64,000 bases of DNA from Stakelama portus. GTDB lineage: Bacteria; Pseudomonadota; Alphaproteobacteria; Sphingomonadales; Sphingomonadaceae. The stretch spans positions 124,001 to 188,000 of the forward strand of contig NZ_QFZL01000001.1 of the NCBI RefSeq assembly GCF_003171655.1, in the 5' to 3' direction. Shown here one piece after another: positions 42,285 to 51,628 of this stretch; position 1 is the stretch's first letter; each line of letters opens with the position of its first letter. The position numbers were made by a program, and so were the translations under genes. The notes below the pieces were generated by a model, which was not told where the DNA came from, ran no database searches, and saw nothing but the letters and a program-made list of their open reading frames with translations.

Positions 42285-45131
42285 ATGCGCCACACCAATA
42301 AGCGTTCGAGCAGTTTTGATTCCGCGCAGAGGCAATTTCGTCTGACGGCGGCGATGGGCGCGATTGCCGCAGCCTCGCTGATCGGATCGGGTGCCCATGC
42401 CCAGACCGCCGGCGACCCGGCACCTGTCGACGAGAATCAGGACGCGCCGCTGCAGGAGAATCAGGGAGCCGAGATCATCGTGACCGGCTCGCGCGTGAGC
42501 GGCTTTACCTCACCGACGCCGTTGACGACCATCGGTGAGGAAGAGCTGCAAACCCGCGCGGTTCGCAATCTTGCGGACATCATGTTCGATACGCCGACGC
42601 TGAAACCGACTCAGAATACCGGTCAGTCGAGCCAGCCGATCGGCGCGAGCAATTTCGATCTGCGCGGGCTTGGCCCCAACCGCACGCTGGTGCTGGTCGA
42701 TGGGCGGCGCTTTCCCGCCACCGATCCGACGGGCGGCGTCGACGTGAACGTAATTCCTGCGGCGCTGGTCAAGCGGATTGAAATCGTCACCGGCGGCGCT
42801 TCGGCTGCTTATGGTTCCGACGCGGTCTCCGGTGTCGTCAACATCCTGCTCGACGATCGGATGGAGGGGGTTCGCGGGTCGGTGCAATATGGCCAGTCGA
42901 CCTATGACGATCATTACAAGCCTGCGGTGTCGCTGGCGGTGGGCAAGGCGTTCGGCAATTTCCATTTCGTCGCGTCGGGCGATTATTTCCGCGATTCGGG
43001 ACAGCTGGCGCAGGAAAGCCGCCCCTGGGCACGCGGCGATTATGCGGTTCTGACCAACCCCGCCTATCCCGGCACGCCTGGTGCGCCGCGACTGGTGATC
43101 GCGCCCAATGCCCGTTTTTCCCAGATGACGACGGGCGGCGTGACGCTGCTCAATTCGATTCCCGCGCTGCAGAATATCCAGTTCGGCCCCAATGGCACCG
43201 TGCTGCCCTTCAATCGCGGCACGCTGGTCGGCAGCACCTATATGTCGGGTGGCGATGGCGGGACGCTGTCGGCCACGTCGAATATCTCTCCGGTTATCGA
43301 GCGTGCGACCGGCTTTGGCCGGCTGAGCTATGATGTGAGCGACAGCGTCACGCTCTATGCCGACGCGCTTTATTCGCGCGCCGACATTTTTTCCGACGGT
43401 ACGACGGCGACCGACCGGAATCTGGTGATCCAGCGGGACAATGCGTTCCTGCCGGAGCCGATTCGCGACATCCTGATCGCGAACAACCGGACCAGCTTTT
43501 CGATCGGCCGTATTGGCGCGGAAGAGGGGGCGTTCACCAACACCGTCGACAACACGGTTCAGCGCTATGGCCTGGGCGCCAATGGCGAGTTCGGCAATGG
43601 CTGGCACTGGGACGTATCGGCGCAGTTCAGCCGCGTGCGCTATTATCGCGAGGACGGCAACAACCGGAACAATGCCCGTTACAGCCTGGGCGTCGATTCG
43701 GTCATCAACCCCGCCACCAACCGGCCGATTTGCCGGGCGCTGCTCAACAATCCCAATCCGACGGATGCGCAGGACCCCTATCGCGACATTCGCGACTGCG
43801 TGCCGATCGACGTGTTCGGCCCGGGATCGATGTCGCAGGCGGCGCTCGATTATATCGGGGGCACTGCCTTCCTCGATTCGCGGCAGGAACAGGATATCTA
43901 TGCCGTCAATCTCGAAGGATCGCCCTTTTCCACCTGGGCAGGGGACGTGTCGATCGCGGTCGGCGCGGAATATCGCCGTGAATCGGTACGCGCCACCAAC
44001 GACGCAGTCTCGCAGCGTTCGGGCTGGAAGACCGTCAATCCGCAGGCGCTGGACGGTTCGCTGAACGTCAAGGAAGCCTATGCCGAAATCGTGGTGCCGC
44101 TGTTGCGCGATTCGGGTTTGGGCAGGTTGCTCGACCTCAATCTCGCCGGGCGCGTAACCGATTATTCGACCAGCGGCACCGTCACCACCTGGAAGGCGGG
44201 CGTCAATTATCAGCCGATCGATTCGATCCGGCTGCGCGCGACGCTGTCCAAGGATATCCGTGCGGCCAATATCAACGAGCTTTATTCGGGCCAGAATCAG
44301 TTCATCAACACCATCACCAACCCGGTCACCAATGTCGCGCTGTCGACGCTGCAGCTGACCGGTGGCAATCCGGACCTGCATCCGGAAGAAAGCCGCGCCT
44401 TCACTGCCGGTATCGTGTTCGAACCGGGCTGGCTTCCCGGTTTCCGGGTGTCGTTCGATTATTTCTCGTTCAAGATCGACGAGGCGATCACGTCGCTGAC
44501 CGGGCAGCAGATCGTCGATGGCTGCCTGGCGCAGGGACAGACTGCGTTGTGTAACGCCATCACCTTCAACGGCAACACCATCACCCAGGTGCAGGCGACG
44601 CTGATCAACGCGGCCCAGTCCACGGCGAAGGGATTCGATATCGAAGCGGTCTACGGATTCGATCTGGGCGCCGGTCGCGTATCGATTCGCGGGCTCGCCA
44701 CGCATGTTTCCGAACTGACCGTGACGAGCGACGGCGTGACGACCGATTTCGCCGGGACCGTGGGCAGCACCGGCACGATGGGTCCGGCCGGCGGCATTCC
44801 CAAATGGCGCGGTACGCTTTCGGTCGATTATGGCAGCGAGGCATTCGGGGTGGGTGCGCTGGTCCGCTATGTCGACGGCGGCAAGCTCAACGTATCCTAT
44901 GTCGAAGGCGTCGATATCGCCGACAACAGCGTGCCGTCGCGCACCTATGTCGATCTCAATGGTCGCGTGCGGCTGACCGGCGCTATCGAAATCTATGGAA
45001 CGATCGACAATCTGCTCAACACTGCGCCGCCGCTGACGCCCAATGCGATCACGGCGCCCAGCTATGCCTCTTCGGTCTTCTATGACCGGATCGGGCGGAC
45101 CTATACGATCGGCGCGCGCTTCCGCTTCTGA
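42285..45131 (+). CDS. TonB-dependent receptor (second)
   Basis: 948 residues. The N-terminal region has a long n-segment and a signal peptide ending near residue 39 (SGAHA). The plug has EIIVTGSRVSG, FDLRGLGPNRTLVLVDGRRFP, VDVNVIPAALVKRIEIVTGGASAAYGSDAVSGVVNILL, and the barrel ends in an aromatic residue (IGARFRF). The RTLVLVDGRR.P plug signature is common in the large sphingomonad/Xanthomonas TBDRs for organic compounds and peptides. No nearby enzyme reveals the ligand; only the divergent NMT1-type binding protein offers a hint. A GGGGGAGAGG ribosome site precedes the ATG. Confidence 0.93.
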   Translation: MRHTNKRSSSFDSAQRQFRLTAAMGAIAAASLIGSGAHAQTAGDPAPVDENQDAPLQENQGAEIIVTGSRVSGFTSPTPLTTIGEEELQTRAVRNLADIMFDTPTLKPTQNTGQSSQPIGASNFDLRGLGPNRTLVLVDGRRFPATDPTGGVDVNVIPAALVKRIEIVTGGASAAYGSDAVSGVVNILLDDRMEGVRGSVQYGQSTYDDHYKPAVSLAVGKAFGNFHFVASGDYFRDSGQLAQESRPWARGDYAVLTNPAYPGTPGAPRLVIAPNARFSQMTTGGVTLLNSIPALQNIQFGPNGTVLPFNRGTLVGSTYMSGGDGGTLSATSNISPVIERATGFGRLSYDVSDSVTLYADALYSRADIFSDGTTATDRNLVIQRDNAFLPEPIRDILIANNRTSFSIGRIGAEEGAFTNTVDNTVQRYGLGANGEFGNGWHWDVSAQFSRVRYYREDGNNRNNARYSLGVDSVINPATNRPICRALLNNPNPTDAQDPYRDIRDCVPIDVFGPGSMSQAALDYIGGTAFLDSRQEQDIYAVNLEGSPFSTWAGDVSIAVGAEYRRESVRATNDAVSQRSGWKTVNPQALDGSLNVKEAYAEIVVPLLRDSGLGRLLDLNLAGRVTDYSTSGTVTTWKAGVNYQPIDSIRLRATLSKDIRAANINELYSGQNQFINTITNPVTNVALSTLQLTGGNPDLHPEESRAFTAGIVFEPGWLPGFRVSFDYFSFKIDEAITSLTGQQIVDGCLAQGQTALCNAITFNGNTITQVQATLINAAQSTAKGFDIEAVYGFDLGAGRVSIRGLATHVSELTVTSDGVTTDFAGTVGSTGTMGPAGGIPKWRGTLSVDYGSEAFGVGALVRYVDGGKLNVSYVEGVDIADNSVPSRTYVDLNGRVRLTGAIEIYGTIDNLLNTAPPLTPNAITAPSYASSVFYDRIGRTYTIGARFRF

Positions 45132-45160
45132 ACCGGCGTTCGCGCGGTGCCACGGTGCTG

Positions 45161-45187
45161 CCCGCTCCCGGACGATCCGGGGGCGGG
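45161..45187 (+). terminator. Probable terminator after the second TBDR
   Basis: A 12-bp stem (CCCGCTCCCGGA/TCCGGGGGCGGG with one T-G wobble pair) and a 3-nt loop begin 30 bp after the TBDR stop. A short T-run appears about 15 bp further on, so termination may be imperfect. Confidence 0.55.
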
Positions 45188-45307
45188 CGGGGCCGGGTTC
45201 GGCCGATTTTTCGCCCGGATGCGCGGCGGCGCAATTATTCTGAACCTGCGGGCGCGCGGTGCTTGCCCTTTACGCGCGATTAAGAGCGTTTCGGCTATCG
45301 CCGCCCA

Positions 45308-46822
45308 ATGTTGCACCAGCGCCTGAACAGCACCCAAGAGCGCCCGACCGGCATGTTCGCGCTGGCACGGCAGGCGGTGATCTGGCGCGCCGGTGCTCAG
45401 ATTGCCGGACAACTCATTACCTGGAGCGCCACATTTCTGGTGATCCGCATCCTCAGCCCGCACGATTACGGGCTTTTTGCGATGACTCAGGTGATGTTGA
45501 CCGTGCTCAACATGCTCAACGGCGCCGGGCTGGCGAGCGGCCTTATCCAGAAGCCCGACGCCGACGAACGATCGATCCGTCAGGTGTACGGAATGCTGAT
45601 CGTCCTCAATTTCGGGCTTGGGATCGTCCAGTTCGCGCTGGCGCCGCTGGCGGCGGCTTATTTCCAGCAGCCTATCGTCGCCGATCTGCTTCGCGTTCAG
45701 GCGTTTTTATATATCACCACGCCGTTCGTTGCCTTTCCCTATGCGCTGCTCGCGCGCGAAATCGATTTCAAGCCGCAGGCCAAGGTCTATTTCCTGTCTT
45801 CGATAACCGGCGCAATCGCCGCGCTGGCCGGGGCGCTGGCGGGGCTGGGCGTGTGGACGCTGATTTTGGCCCCGGCGGTATTGTTCACGACGCGCGCGAT
45901 CGGCATGACGCGCGTATCGGGTCATCACTATCGCCCCTTGTTCGATTTTCGCGGCGCGGGGGCGCTTGCCAAGTTCGGCGGGCTGATGGCGGCGGGCCAG
46001 TTCTTCTGGGTGATCCAGAGCCAGGCGGACGTGTTCATCGCGGGCCGGGTGCTGTCTCCGGCGACGCTGGGCCTGTATACGACCGGGCTGTTCCTGACCC
46101 AGATACTGGTTTCCAAATTCGTCCCCGCGATCAACGATGTCGCCTTTTCGGTCTATGCGCGGATGCAGGACAATCGCGACGCGGTAGCGGTCGGTTTCGC
46201 ACGTTCGGCGCGAATGGTGATGCTGGTCGCGATGCCCTTCTACATCGGCCTTGCGGTTACCGCCGAACCTTTGGTTGCGACGGTTCTGGGCGCGAAATGG
46301 GTCGAGGCCGGGCCGATCGTCCGGCTGCTGGCGCTGGCGATGCCGATGATGACGCTGCAGGTACTGGCCGGGCCGGCGTGCAGCGCGATGGGCCGACCGG
46401 GACTGACGGCAAAGATCGGTGCCGTCGGCGCGATCCTGTTGCCAGCCGCATTCGCCGTGGGTCTGAACTGGGGCGTTCAGGGGCTCGCCGCCTCATGGTT
46501 CTTCGCCTATGTCGCCTATCTCCTCTATACCGGCGTGCGGACCTTGCCCGTCATCGGCCTTTCGGCGGCGACGCTGGCGCGCGCGATTCTGCCGCCGGTG
46601 GTGGCTGCGATGGTCATGGGCGTGGTGGTGGTGCTGGTCGATCGCGCGCTGCCGCCGATGACGGATCCGGTGCGGCTCGTCATCCTCGTCGCGGTTGGTG
46701 CCACGGTCTATATCGGCTGGCTGACGCTGTTCACGCGCGCGATCCTGCATGAAGCGATCGCGATGGCGCGCGGGCGTGCCTATGGCGGGGAAGTGCCGGT
46801 TCCCGAACCCGAAGCCGCATAG
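45308..46822 (+). CDS. Lipopolysaccharide/exopolysaccharide flippase (Wzx/MVF-MOP type)
   Basis: 504 residues (or 489 from the ATG at 45353; neither start has a clear ribosome site). About 12-14 TM helices in the MOP exporter order: WRAGAQIAGQLITWSATFLVIRILSPHDYGLFAMTQ, GAGLASGLIQKP, YALLAREIDFKPQAKVYF, FWVIQSQADVFIAGRVLSPATLGLYTTGLFLTQ. Members flip undecaprenyl-linked sugar units across the inner membrane. No glycosyltransferases are adjacent, so it is an orphan here. It converges with the esterase gene, leaving 9 bp between the two stops. Confidence 0.9.
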   Translation: MLHQRLNSTQERPTGMFALARQAVIWRAGAQIAGQLITWSATFLVIRILSPHDYGLFAMTQVMLTVLNMLNGAGLASGLIQKPDADERSIRQVYGMLIVLNFGLGIVQFALAPLAAAYFQQPIVADLLRVQAFLYITTPFVAFPYALLAREIDFKPQAKVYFLSSITGAIAALAGALAGLGVWTLILAPAVLFTTRAIGMTRVSGHHYRPLFDFRGAGALAKFGGLMAAGQFFWVIQSQADVFIAGRVLSPATLGLYTTGLFLTQILVSKFVPAINDVAFSVYARMQDNRDAVAVGFARSARMVMLVAMPFYIGLAVTAEPLVATVLGAKWVEAGPIVRLLALAMPMMTLQVLAGPACSAMGRPGLTAKIGAVGAILLPAAFAVGLNWGVQGLAASWFFAYVAYLLYTGVRTLPVIGLSAATLARAILPPVVAAMVMGVVVVLVDRALPPMTDPVRLVILVAVGATVYIGWLTLFTRAILHEAIAMARGRAYGGEVPVPEPEAA

Positions 46823-46831
46823 GACAGGCGG

Positions 46832-48502
46832 TTATTGCGATCCGTCGGCTCTGGGCGCCGCACGGACTCCCGATTCCAGAAACCATTGCTGGCCGGCTGC
46901 GCGGTGGCGGCGAACCCATTCCTCCTGGACTTCGAACATGCCGGGGATCGGATTGTGCCCCGCAAGCGGTCGCTCGGCGAAGGTCATGAAGGCTTCGGTG
47001 TCGCCATAGGGCGCCCAGGCGGCATTGCCCTCGCTATGCGGCGTGCCGGTGGCGGCAAAGCTGGTCCAGTAATCGAGCATCGCGTCGGAAAGCGCGGGCG
47101 CATCGGCATCGCCCGCCATGCCGGGCCAGTTGGGCGGCATATGCGCGGCGTCGAGATGGCCGAAGACGAAGGGCAGTTCCGACGCGTGGAAGGCGCAGAT
47201 GTCGCGCGCGCGGGCCTCTGGCTGGCAATGGTCGAAAAGATAGAGATAGGCCGGAACGCCCGCCGCCGACTGGAGCCGAACCATACGCTCGGTCGCCCAG
47301 CCATAGATGGTGTCGCGCAGCGCGCCGATCATGCTCGTTTCGATATCGCTCGACGGATAGACGGCCAGAAAGGCGGGAGCGAGATCGCCATAGCCCGCGC
47401 GGATCGCCGCTTCATAGGCTTCGGCGCTGGCGGGTGCTTCGGGCAGGAACGCGCGCTGCGTGCGTACTTCGCCGCTGTTGAACCCGGCGATCATCGGCAC
47501 TTTCGCCTGTTCGCCCGCGTCGAAGGTTTCGACGACCTGTCCGGGCAGTACCGCGCCGTCGATCGTACCCTGCGGCGTGAAGCGCGCGCGCGCCGCCGCG
47601 ACGGTGAGCGTATCGGCATCCATCGCGAGCATGTCGTCGAGCGTCGCGGCGCCAAGCGAGGACATCAGCTTCGTCCCGATATCCTCGGCAGAGGGCAGGC
47701 CGAACATCGGCGTGCGCAAAGCCGGAACGGCGCGGGTATTGGCGCTTTCGACGATCGCCTTGTCGAACAGGCCGCGTGCGCGCGGGCTGGTCAGCAGATA
47801 GCTGATGCTCAGCGCACCGGCGGATTCGCCCATCACGGTGACGTTGCGCGAATCGCCGCCGAAGGACGCGATATTGTCGCGCACCCATTGCAGCGCCGCG
47901 ATCTGGTCGAGCAGGCCGTAATTGCCCGAAACGCCGTCGGGCGAACGCGCGCTGAGCGCGGGATGCGCCAGCCAGCCGAGCACGCCCAGCCGATAGTTGA
48001 TCGATACGAAGACGACGCCGCGCTTCGCGAAATTCTCGCCCGAATAGAGCGGGTCGGCGCCGCTGCCGATCTGAAGCGACCCGCCATGGATATAGACGAT
48101 CACTGGCGCATCGGCGGCATCGTCGGGCGCCCAGACATTGAGCGTCAGGCAATCCTCGCTCGTCGCCGGAAGCTGGCTGTAATAGAAGCTGGAGGTCGGG
48201 ACCGGGGGTTGTTTGCACGCGGGTCCGAATGCCGTGGCCGCGCGCACGCCATCCCAATGTGCCGCCGGGCGGGGCGCGCGCCAGCGCAAATCGCCGATGG
48301 GCGGAGCGGCATAGGGAATGCCGCGAAAGACGTGGAGTTCGCCTTCGACCGATCCCGATATCCGGCCGGTCTGCGTCGATACGACAGCTGCTGCCCCGAC
48401 CGGCTGCGCGATCCGATCATGAGCACATCCGCTTGCCAGCAAAGCGGCGAAAAAAAGAGCGATCCAGCGCGGGATCGCCCGGAGGTGGAGGTTGCGCGGC
48501 AT
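46832..48502 (-). CDS. Type-B carboxylesterase lipoprotein
   Basis: 556 residues with a lipoprotein signal (WIALFFAALLASGC, lipobox Cys C26). The alpha/beta-hydrolase of the carboxylesterase-B family has EDCLTLNVWAPDDAADAPVIVYIHGG, nucleophile S227 in GESAGA, the acid residue in GFNSGEVR and a His in FHASELPFVFG. It hydrolyses carboxylic esters, probably at the outer or inner membrane surface. It is a paralogue of the esterase at 55-56.7 kb. A TTCACT-like TetR-type dyad lies 11 bp upstream of its start and is shared with the divergent M28-like gene. Confidence 0.92.
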   Translation of the reverse strand: MPRNLHLRAIPRWIALFFAALLASGCAHDRIAQPVGAAAVVSTQTGRISGSVEGELHVFRGIPYAAPPIGDLRWRAPRPAAHWDGVRAATAFGPACKQPPVPTSSFYYSQLPATSEDCLTLNVWAPDDAADAPVIVYIHGGSLQIGSGADPLYSGENFAKRGVVFVSINYRLGVLGWLAHPALSARSPDGVSGNYGLLDQIAALQWVRDNIASFGGDSRNVTVMGESAGALSISYLLTSPRARGLFDKAIVESANTRAVPALRTPMFGLPSAEDIGTKLMSSLGAATLDDMLAMDADTLTVAAARARFTPQGTIDGAVLPGQVVETFDAGEQAKVPMIAGFNSGEVRTQRAFLPEAPASAEAYEAAIRAGYGDLAPAFLAVYPSSDIETSMIGALRDTIYGWATERMVRLQSAAGVPAYLYLFDHCQPEARARDICAFHASELPFVFGHLDAAHMPPNWPGMAGDADAPALSDAMLDYWTSFAATGTPHSEGNAAWAPYGDTEAFMTFAERPLAGHNPIPGMFEVQEEWVRRHRAAGQQWFLESGVRAAPRADGSQ

Positions 48503-48513
48503 GATTGCATCTA

Positions 48514-48533
48514 TACACTCTCAAGTGAGTGAA
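48514..48533. promoter_or_regulatory. TetR-type operator, site C (esterase/M28-like divergent promoter)
   Basis: TACACTCTCAAGTGAGTGAA fits the T-x-CACT-N8-AGTGAA dyad also found before the SDR gene and the TBDR operon. It shares 15 of its 20 positions with site B (52556-52575). It is 12 bp from the esterase start and 44 bp from the M28-like start, so it can control both. Confidence 0.68.
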
Positions 48534-48576
48534 CGGCAACATTCGATTGCCGCAACCATCGCTGGAGAGATACACG

Positions 48577-49869
48577 ATGCGTACCACGCGACGCCGGATG
48601 CTGGCTGGATCGATGATGCTTCCGGCAGTCCCTGTCATCGGAGCTTCGGCATCGGCGGGGGAAGCGCCGACATCGATCGCACAGGATCTCGCGACCTATA
48701 TCGAATTCGGCAACAAGCAATCGGGCGGTAGCGGCGATGCGCGCTGCGGCGCGTGGATGGCGGCGGAGCTGGAAGCCGCCGGCTATGCGATCGAGCGAAT
48801 CGATTTCGACGCGCCCTGGTTCGAACCGGATCGCTGCCAGCTCGATTGCGACGGCCAGAGCGTGACGTTGTGGCCGCAACCGATCGTCGTGCCGACCCCG
48901 GATGCGGGAATTGCCGCGCCATTGGTGCGGGTCGGACCCGATGGTGGCGCGGACGCGCCGTTGGCCGGGGCGATCGCGCTGGTCGACCTGCCCTCGGGCC
49001 GCTGGTCCTCGTTATATTGGCCGCAAGTGCGCACGCCGCTTCAGGCCGCATTCGATCAGGGCGCACGCGCGGCGGTGATGATCACCAATGGCCCTTCGAA
49101 CGAAATCATCGCGCTCAACGCCGACGGGCGCGAACCGATGTTTCCCGGTCCGGTCGCGTTGCTGGCACCGCGCGAGGCGGAGCCGTTTCTGGCCGCCGCG
49201 CGCGAACATCGCGACGCGCGGCTGGTGGTGACGGGGCAGGGCGGTCGGCGCCCGGCCTTTAATTTCGTCGGCCGGATCGATCGCGGGCGCGGCAAATGGC
49301 TGGTCGTATCGACGCCGCGATCGGGTTGGTTCGATTGCGCGGGGGAACGCGGCGGCGGCGTCGCCGCCTGGCTCCACATCGCGCGCTGGGCGGCACGCGA
49401 GCTGCACGATCACGACCTCGCATTCCTCTGCAACAGCGGTCACGAATATCAGTATCTGGGCGCTGCGGAATCGATGCGGCATATCGCCCCACCACCGCAG
49501 GAGACTGCGTTCTGGCTGCATCTGGGCGCCAATCTGGCCGCGCGCGAATGGCATGATGCCGTGGGCGAGCGCCGTCCGCTGAGCGCCACCGACGCGCAAC
49601 GCTATCTGGTCGTCACGGGCGGTTTGCTCGATGCCGCCCGCCTGCGCTTTGCCGGGCTTTCGGGGCTCGAAGACCCCTATGCCAGCGACCGGATTTCGGC
49701 AGGCGAGCTGACCGCGATCCTCGAAGCGGGCTATTCGCCGACAGCGGGTATTTTCGGCGTGCACCGGTTCCACCATGTCGCGCTTGACGATGCGCGCTGC
49801 GTCTCGCCCTCGGCGGTCGCAGAAACGACCGCCGCCTTTGTCGCGCTGGTGCGCGACGCGCTCGCCTGA
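48577..49869 (+). CDS. Tat-exported M28-peptidase-like protein with altered metal site
   Basis: 430 residues from ATG 48577 with GGAGAG upstream. A twin-arginine signal (RTTRRRMLAGSMMLPAV) directs it through Tat. The fold resembles an M28 aminopeptidase with an inserted PA domain: YIEFGNKQSGG, the domain around FDQGARAAVMITNGPS, then WLVVSTPRSGWFDCAGERGGGVAAWLHIARW and FLCNSGHEYQYLGA. In M28 enzymes these last two segments carry HxD, the bridging Asp and the Glu pair. Here they read STPRS, CAGER and GHEY, so the di-zinc site looks largely lost. It may be a hydrolase with a different metal set or a binding protein. Confidence 0.65.
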   Translation: MRTTRRRMLAGSMMLPAVPVIGASASAGEAPTSIAQDLATYIEFGNKQSGGSGDARCGAWMAAELEAAGYAIERIDFDAPWFEPDRCQLDCDGQSVTLWPQPIVVPTPDAGIAAPLVRVGPDGGADAPLAGAIALVDLPSGRWSSLYWPQVRTPLQAAFDQGARAAVMITNGPSNEIIALNADGREPMFPGPVALLAPREAEPFLAAAREHRDARLVVTGQGGRRPAFNFVGRIDRGRGKWLVVSTPRSGWFDCAGERGGGVAAWLHIARWAARELHDHDLAFLCNSGHEYQYLGAAESMRHIAPPPQETAFWLHLGANLAAREWHDAVGERRPLSATDAQRYLVVTGGLLDAARLRFAGLSGLEDPYASDRISAGELTAILEAGYSPTAGIFGVHRFHHVALDDARCVSPSAVAETTAAFVALVRDALA

Positions 49870-49873
49870 TCGC

Positions 49874-51538
49874 TCAGTCGATGTTGCGCTTGTAGGTTTC
49901 GGGGAGGAACAGCATCCCGATGACGAAGCCCAGCCCCGTCACCACCACCGGATACCAGAGGCCGTAATAGATATCGCCCGTGGCCGCGACCATCGCAAAG
50001 GCCGTGGTCGGCAGGAAGCCGCCGAACCAGCCATTGCCGATATGATAGGGCAGCGACATCGACGTATAGCGCACCCGCGCCGGGAACAGTTCGACCAGCA
50101 TCGCCGCCAGCGGGGCATAGGCTGATGTCGTCAGCAGCATGATCGCGAGGATCGTCAGCACCACCATCGGCCGGTTGATCTGCGCGGGATCGGCCTTGTC
50201 GGGATAGCCGGCGGCGTGAAGCGCAGCTTCCACCTGGCCGCTGAACCGTGCCGCGGCGGTGGCGCGCTGGGTTGCGTCCAGCCCGGACGGATCGGGGGCA
50301 GTGACGGTCGTGTCGCCGACGCTGACCTGAGCGATCGTGCCGGCCGGTGCGGCCTGATTGCGATAATCGACACCGGTTTTGGCGAGATATGCCTTGGCGA
50401 TGTCGCAGCTGGTGCGATCGAATGTGTTCTTGCCGATCGGATCGAACTGGAACGAACATTCGTCATTGTTGGCGACGACCACGACCGGCGCGCGCTTCAC
50501 CGCTTCGGCAAGGGCCGGGTTGGCGGCATAGGTGAGCATGTTGAACAGCGGGAACATCGTCAGCGTGGAAAGCAGCAGCGACGTCATGATGATCGGCTTT
50601 CGCCCGATCTTGTCGCTCAACCACCCGAAGAAGACAAAGGTCGGCGTTGCGATCACCAGCCCGGTGACCAGCAGGATATTGGCGGTCGCGCCGTCGACAT
50701 CGGCGATCCGCTCGAGAAAGAACAGCGTATAGAATTGCGCGGTATAGCCGATCACGCCCTGACCGGCGACGGCGCCGAACAGCGCGATCAGCACGATCTT
50801 GAGATTGCTCCAGCGGCCAAAGGCTTCGGTCACCGGTGCCTTTGAAATCGTCCCCTCATCCTTCATTTTCTGAAAGACCGGGCTTTCGTCGAGCTTGAGG
50901 CGGATCCAGAGCGAGACGCCGAGCAGGAAGATCGAGAGCAGGAAGGGGACGCGCCAGCCCCAGCCGGCAAAGGCTTCCTCGCCGATGATCGAACGCAGGC
51001 CGATCACCAGCAGCAGCGCCGTGAACAGGCCGATCGTCGCCGTCGTCTGAATGAAGCTGGTGAAAAAGCCGCGCTTTCCATCAGGTGCATGTTCGGCGAC
51101 ATAGGTGGCCGCGCCGCCATATTCGCCGCCGACGGCAAGCCCCTGGACCAGCCGCAGCAACACCAGGATCACCGGCGCGGCAGTGCCGATCGTCGCATAG
51201 CTGGGCAGGAAACCGACTGCGAAGGTGGAAAGCCCCATCAGCGCCATGGTGATCAGGAAGGTGCGCTTGCGTCCCACCAGATCGCCGATCCGCCCGAACA
51301 GGATCGATCCGAACGGCCGGACCGCGAACCCGGCGGCAAAGGCGCCGAGTGCAAGGATGAAGGCAGTGGTGTCGTTGACGCCGGAAAAGAATTGCGCGGA
51401 AATATAAGTCGCGAGCAGCCCATAGAGATAGAAGTCGAACCATTCGAACATCGTGCCCAGCGCCGAGGCGAGAATGACTCGCTTCTCGGTACCGGTGGGT
51501 GGGTGATGCTTGGGCAGATCTTCGGTCGCGCTGGTCAT
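49874..51538 (-). CDS. MFS permease of the metabolite:H+ symporter (MHS) family with large periplasmic insert
   Basis: 554 residues from ATG 51538 with AGGAGAGGAA upstream. MHS features: ASALGTMFEWFDFYLYG, RPFGSILFGRIGDLVGRKRTF, LVQGLAVGGEYGGAATYVAEHAP, WLSDKIGRKP and a late ELFPARVRYTSMSLPYHIGNGWFGG. Family members import proline/betaine, shikimate, dicarboxylates or aromatic acids with protons. Residues ~338-457 form an extra soluble segment between two TM helices, with C361 and C378 able to form a disulfide. It follows the SDR gene and probably imports the acid released by the esterases. Confidence 0.92.
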   Translation of the reverse strand: MTSATEDLPKHHPPTGTEKRVILASALGTMFEWFDFYLYGLLATYISAQFFSGVNDTTAFILALGAFAAGFAVRPFGSILFGRIGDLVGRKRTFLITMALMGLSTFAVGFLPSYATIGTAAPVILVLLRLVQGLAVGGEYGGAATYVAEHAPDGKRGFFTSFIQTTATIGLFTALLLVIGLRSIIGEEAFAGWGWRVPFLLSIFLLGVSLWIRLKLDESPVFQKMKDEGTISKAPVTEAFGRWSNLKIVLIALFGAVAGQGVIGYTAQFYTLFFLERIADVDGATANILLVTGLVIATPTFVFFGWLSDKIGRKPIIMTSLLLSTLTMFPLFNMLTYAANPALAEAVKRAPVVVVANNDECSFQFDPIGKNTFDRTSCDIAKAYLAKTGVDYRNQAAPAGTIAQVSVGDTTVTAPDPSGLDATQRATAAARFSGQVEAALHAAGYPDKADPAQINRPMVVLTILAIMLLTTSAYAPLAAMLVELFPARVRYTSMSLPYHIGNGWFGGFLPTTAFAMVAATGDIYYGLWYPVVVTGLGFVIGMLFLPETYKRNID

Positions 51539-51628
51539 TTCCGGGTTCCTCTCCTGAACATCCGGCCGCCCGTTGCGGGTCTGGCCGTCGCGCGGCGCGG
51601 CGATCTTCGCCACGCCGCGGATCGTGCG

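Noticed and set aside
42510..44705. A 731-codon open frame antisense to the second TBDR
   Set aside because: It is the codon-periodicity shadow of a GC-rich real gene: no domain pattern, Arg/Gly/Asp-rich composition, and it covers the receptor frame with clear TBDR motifs.
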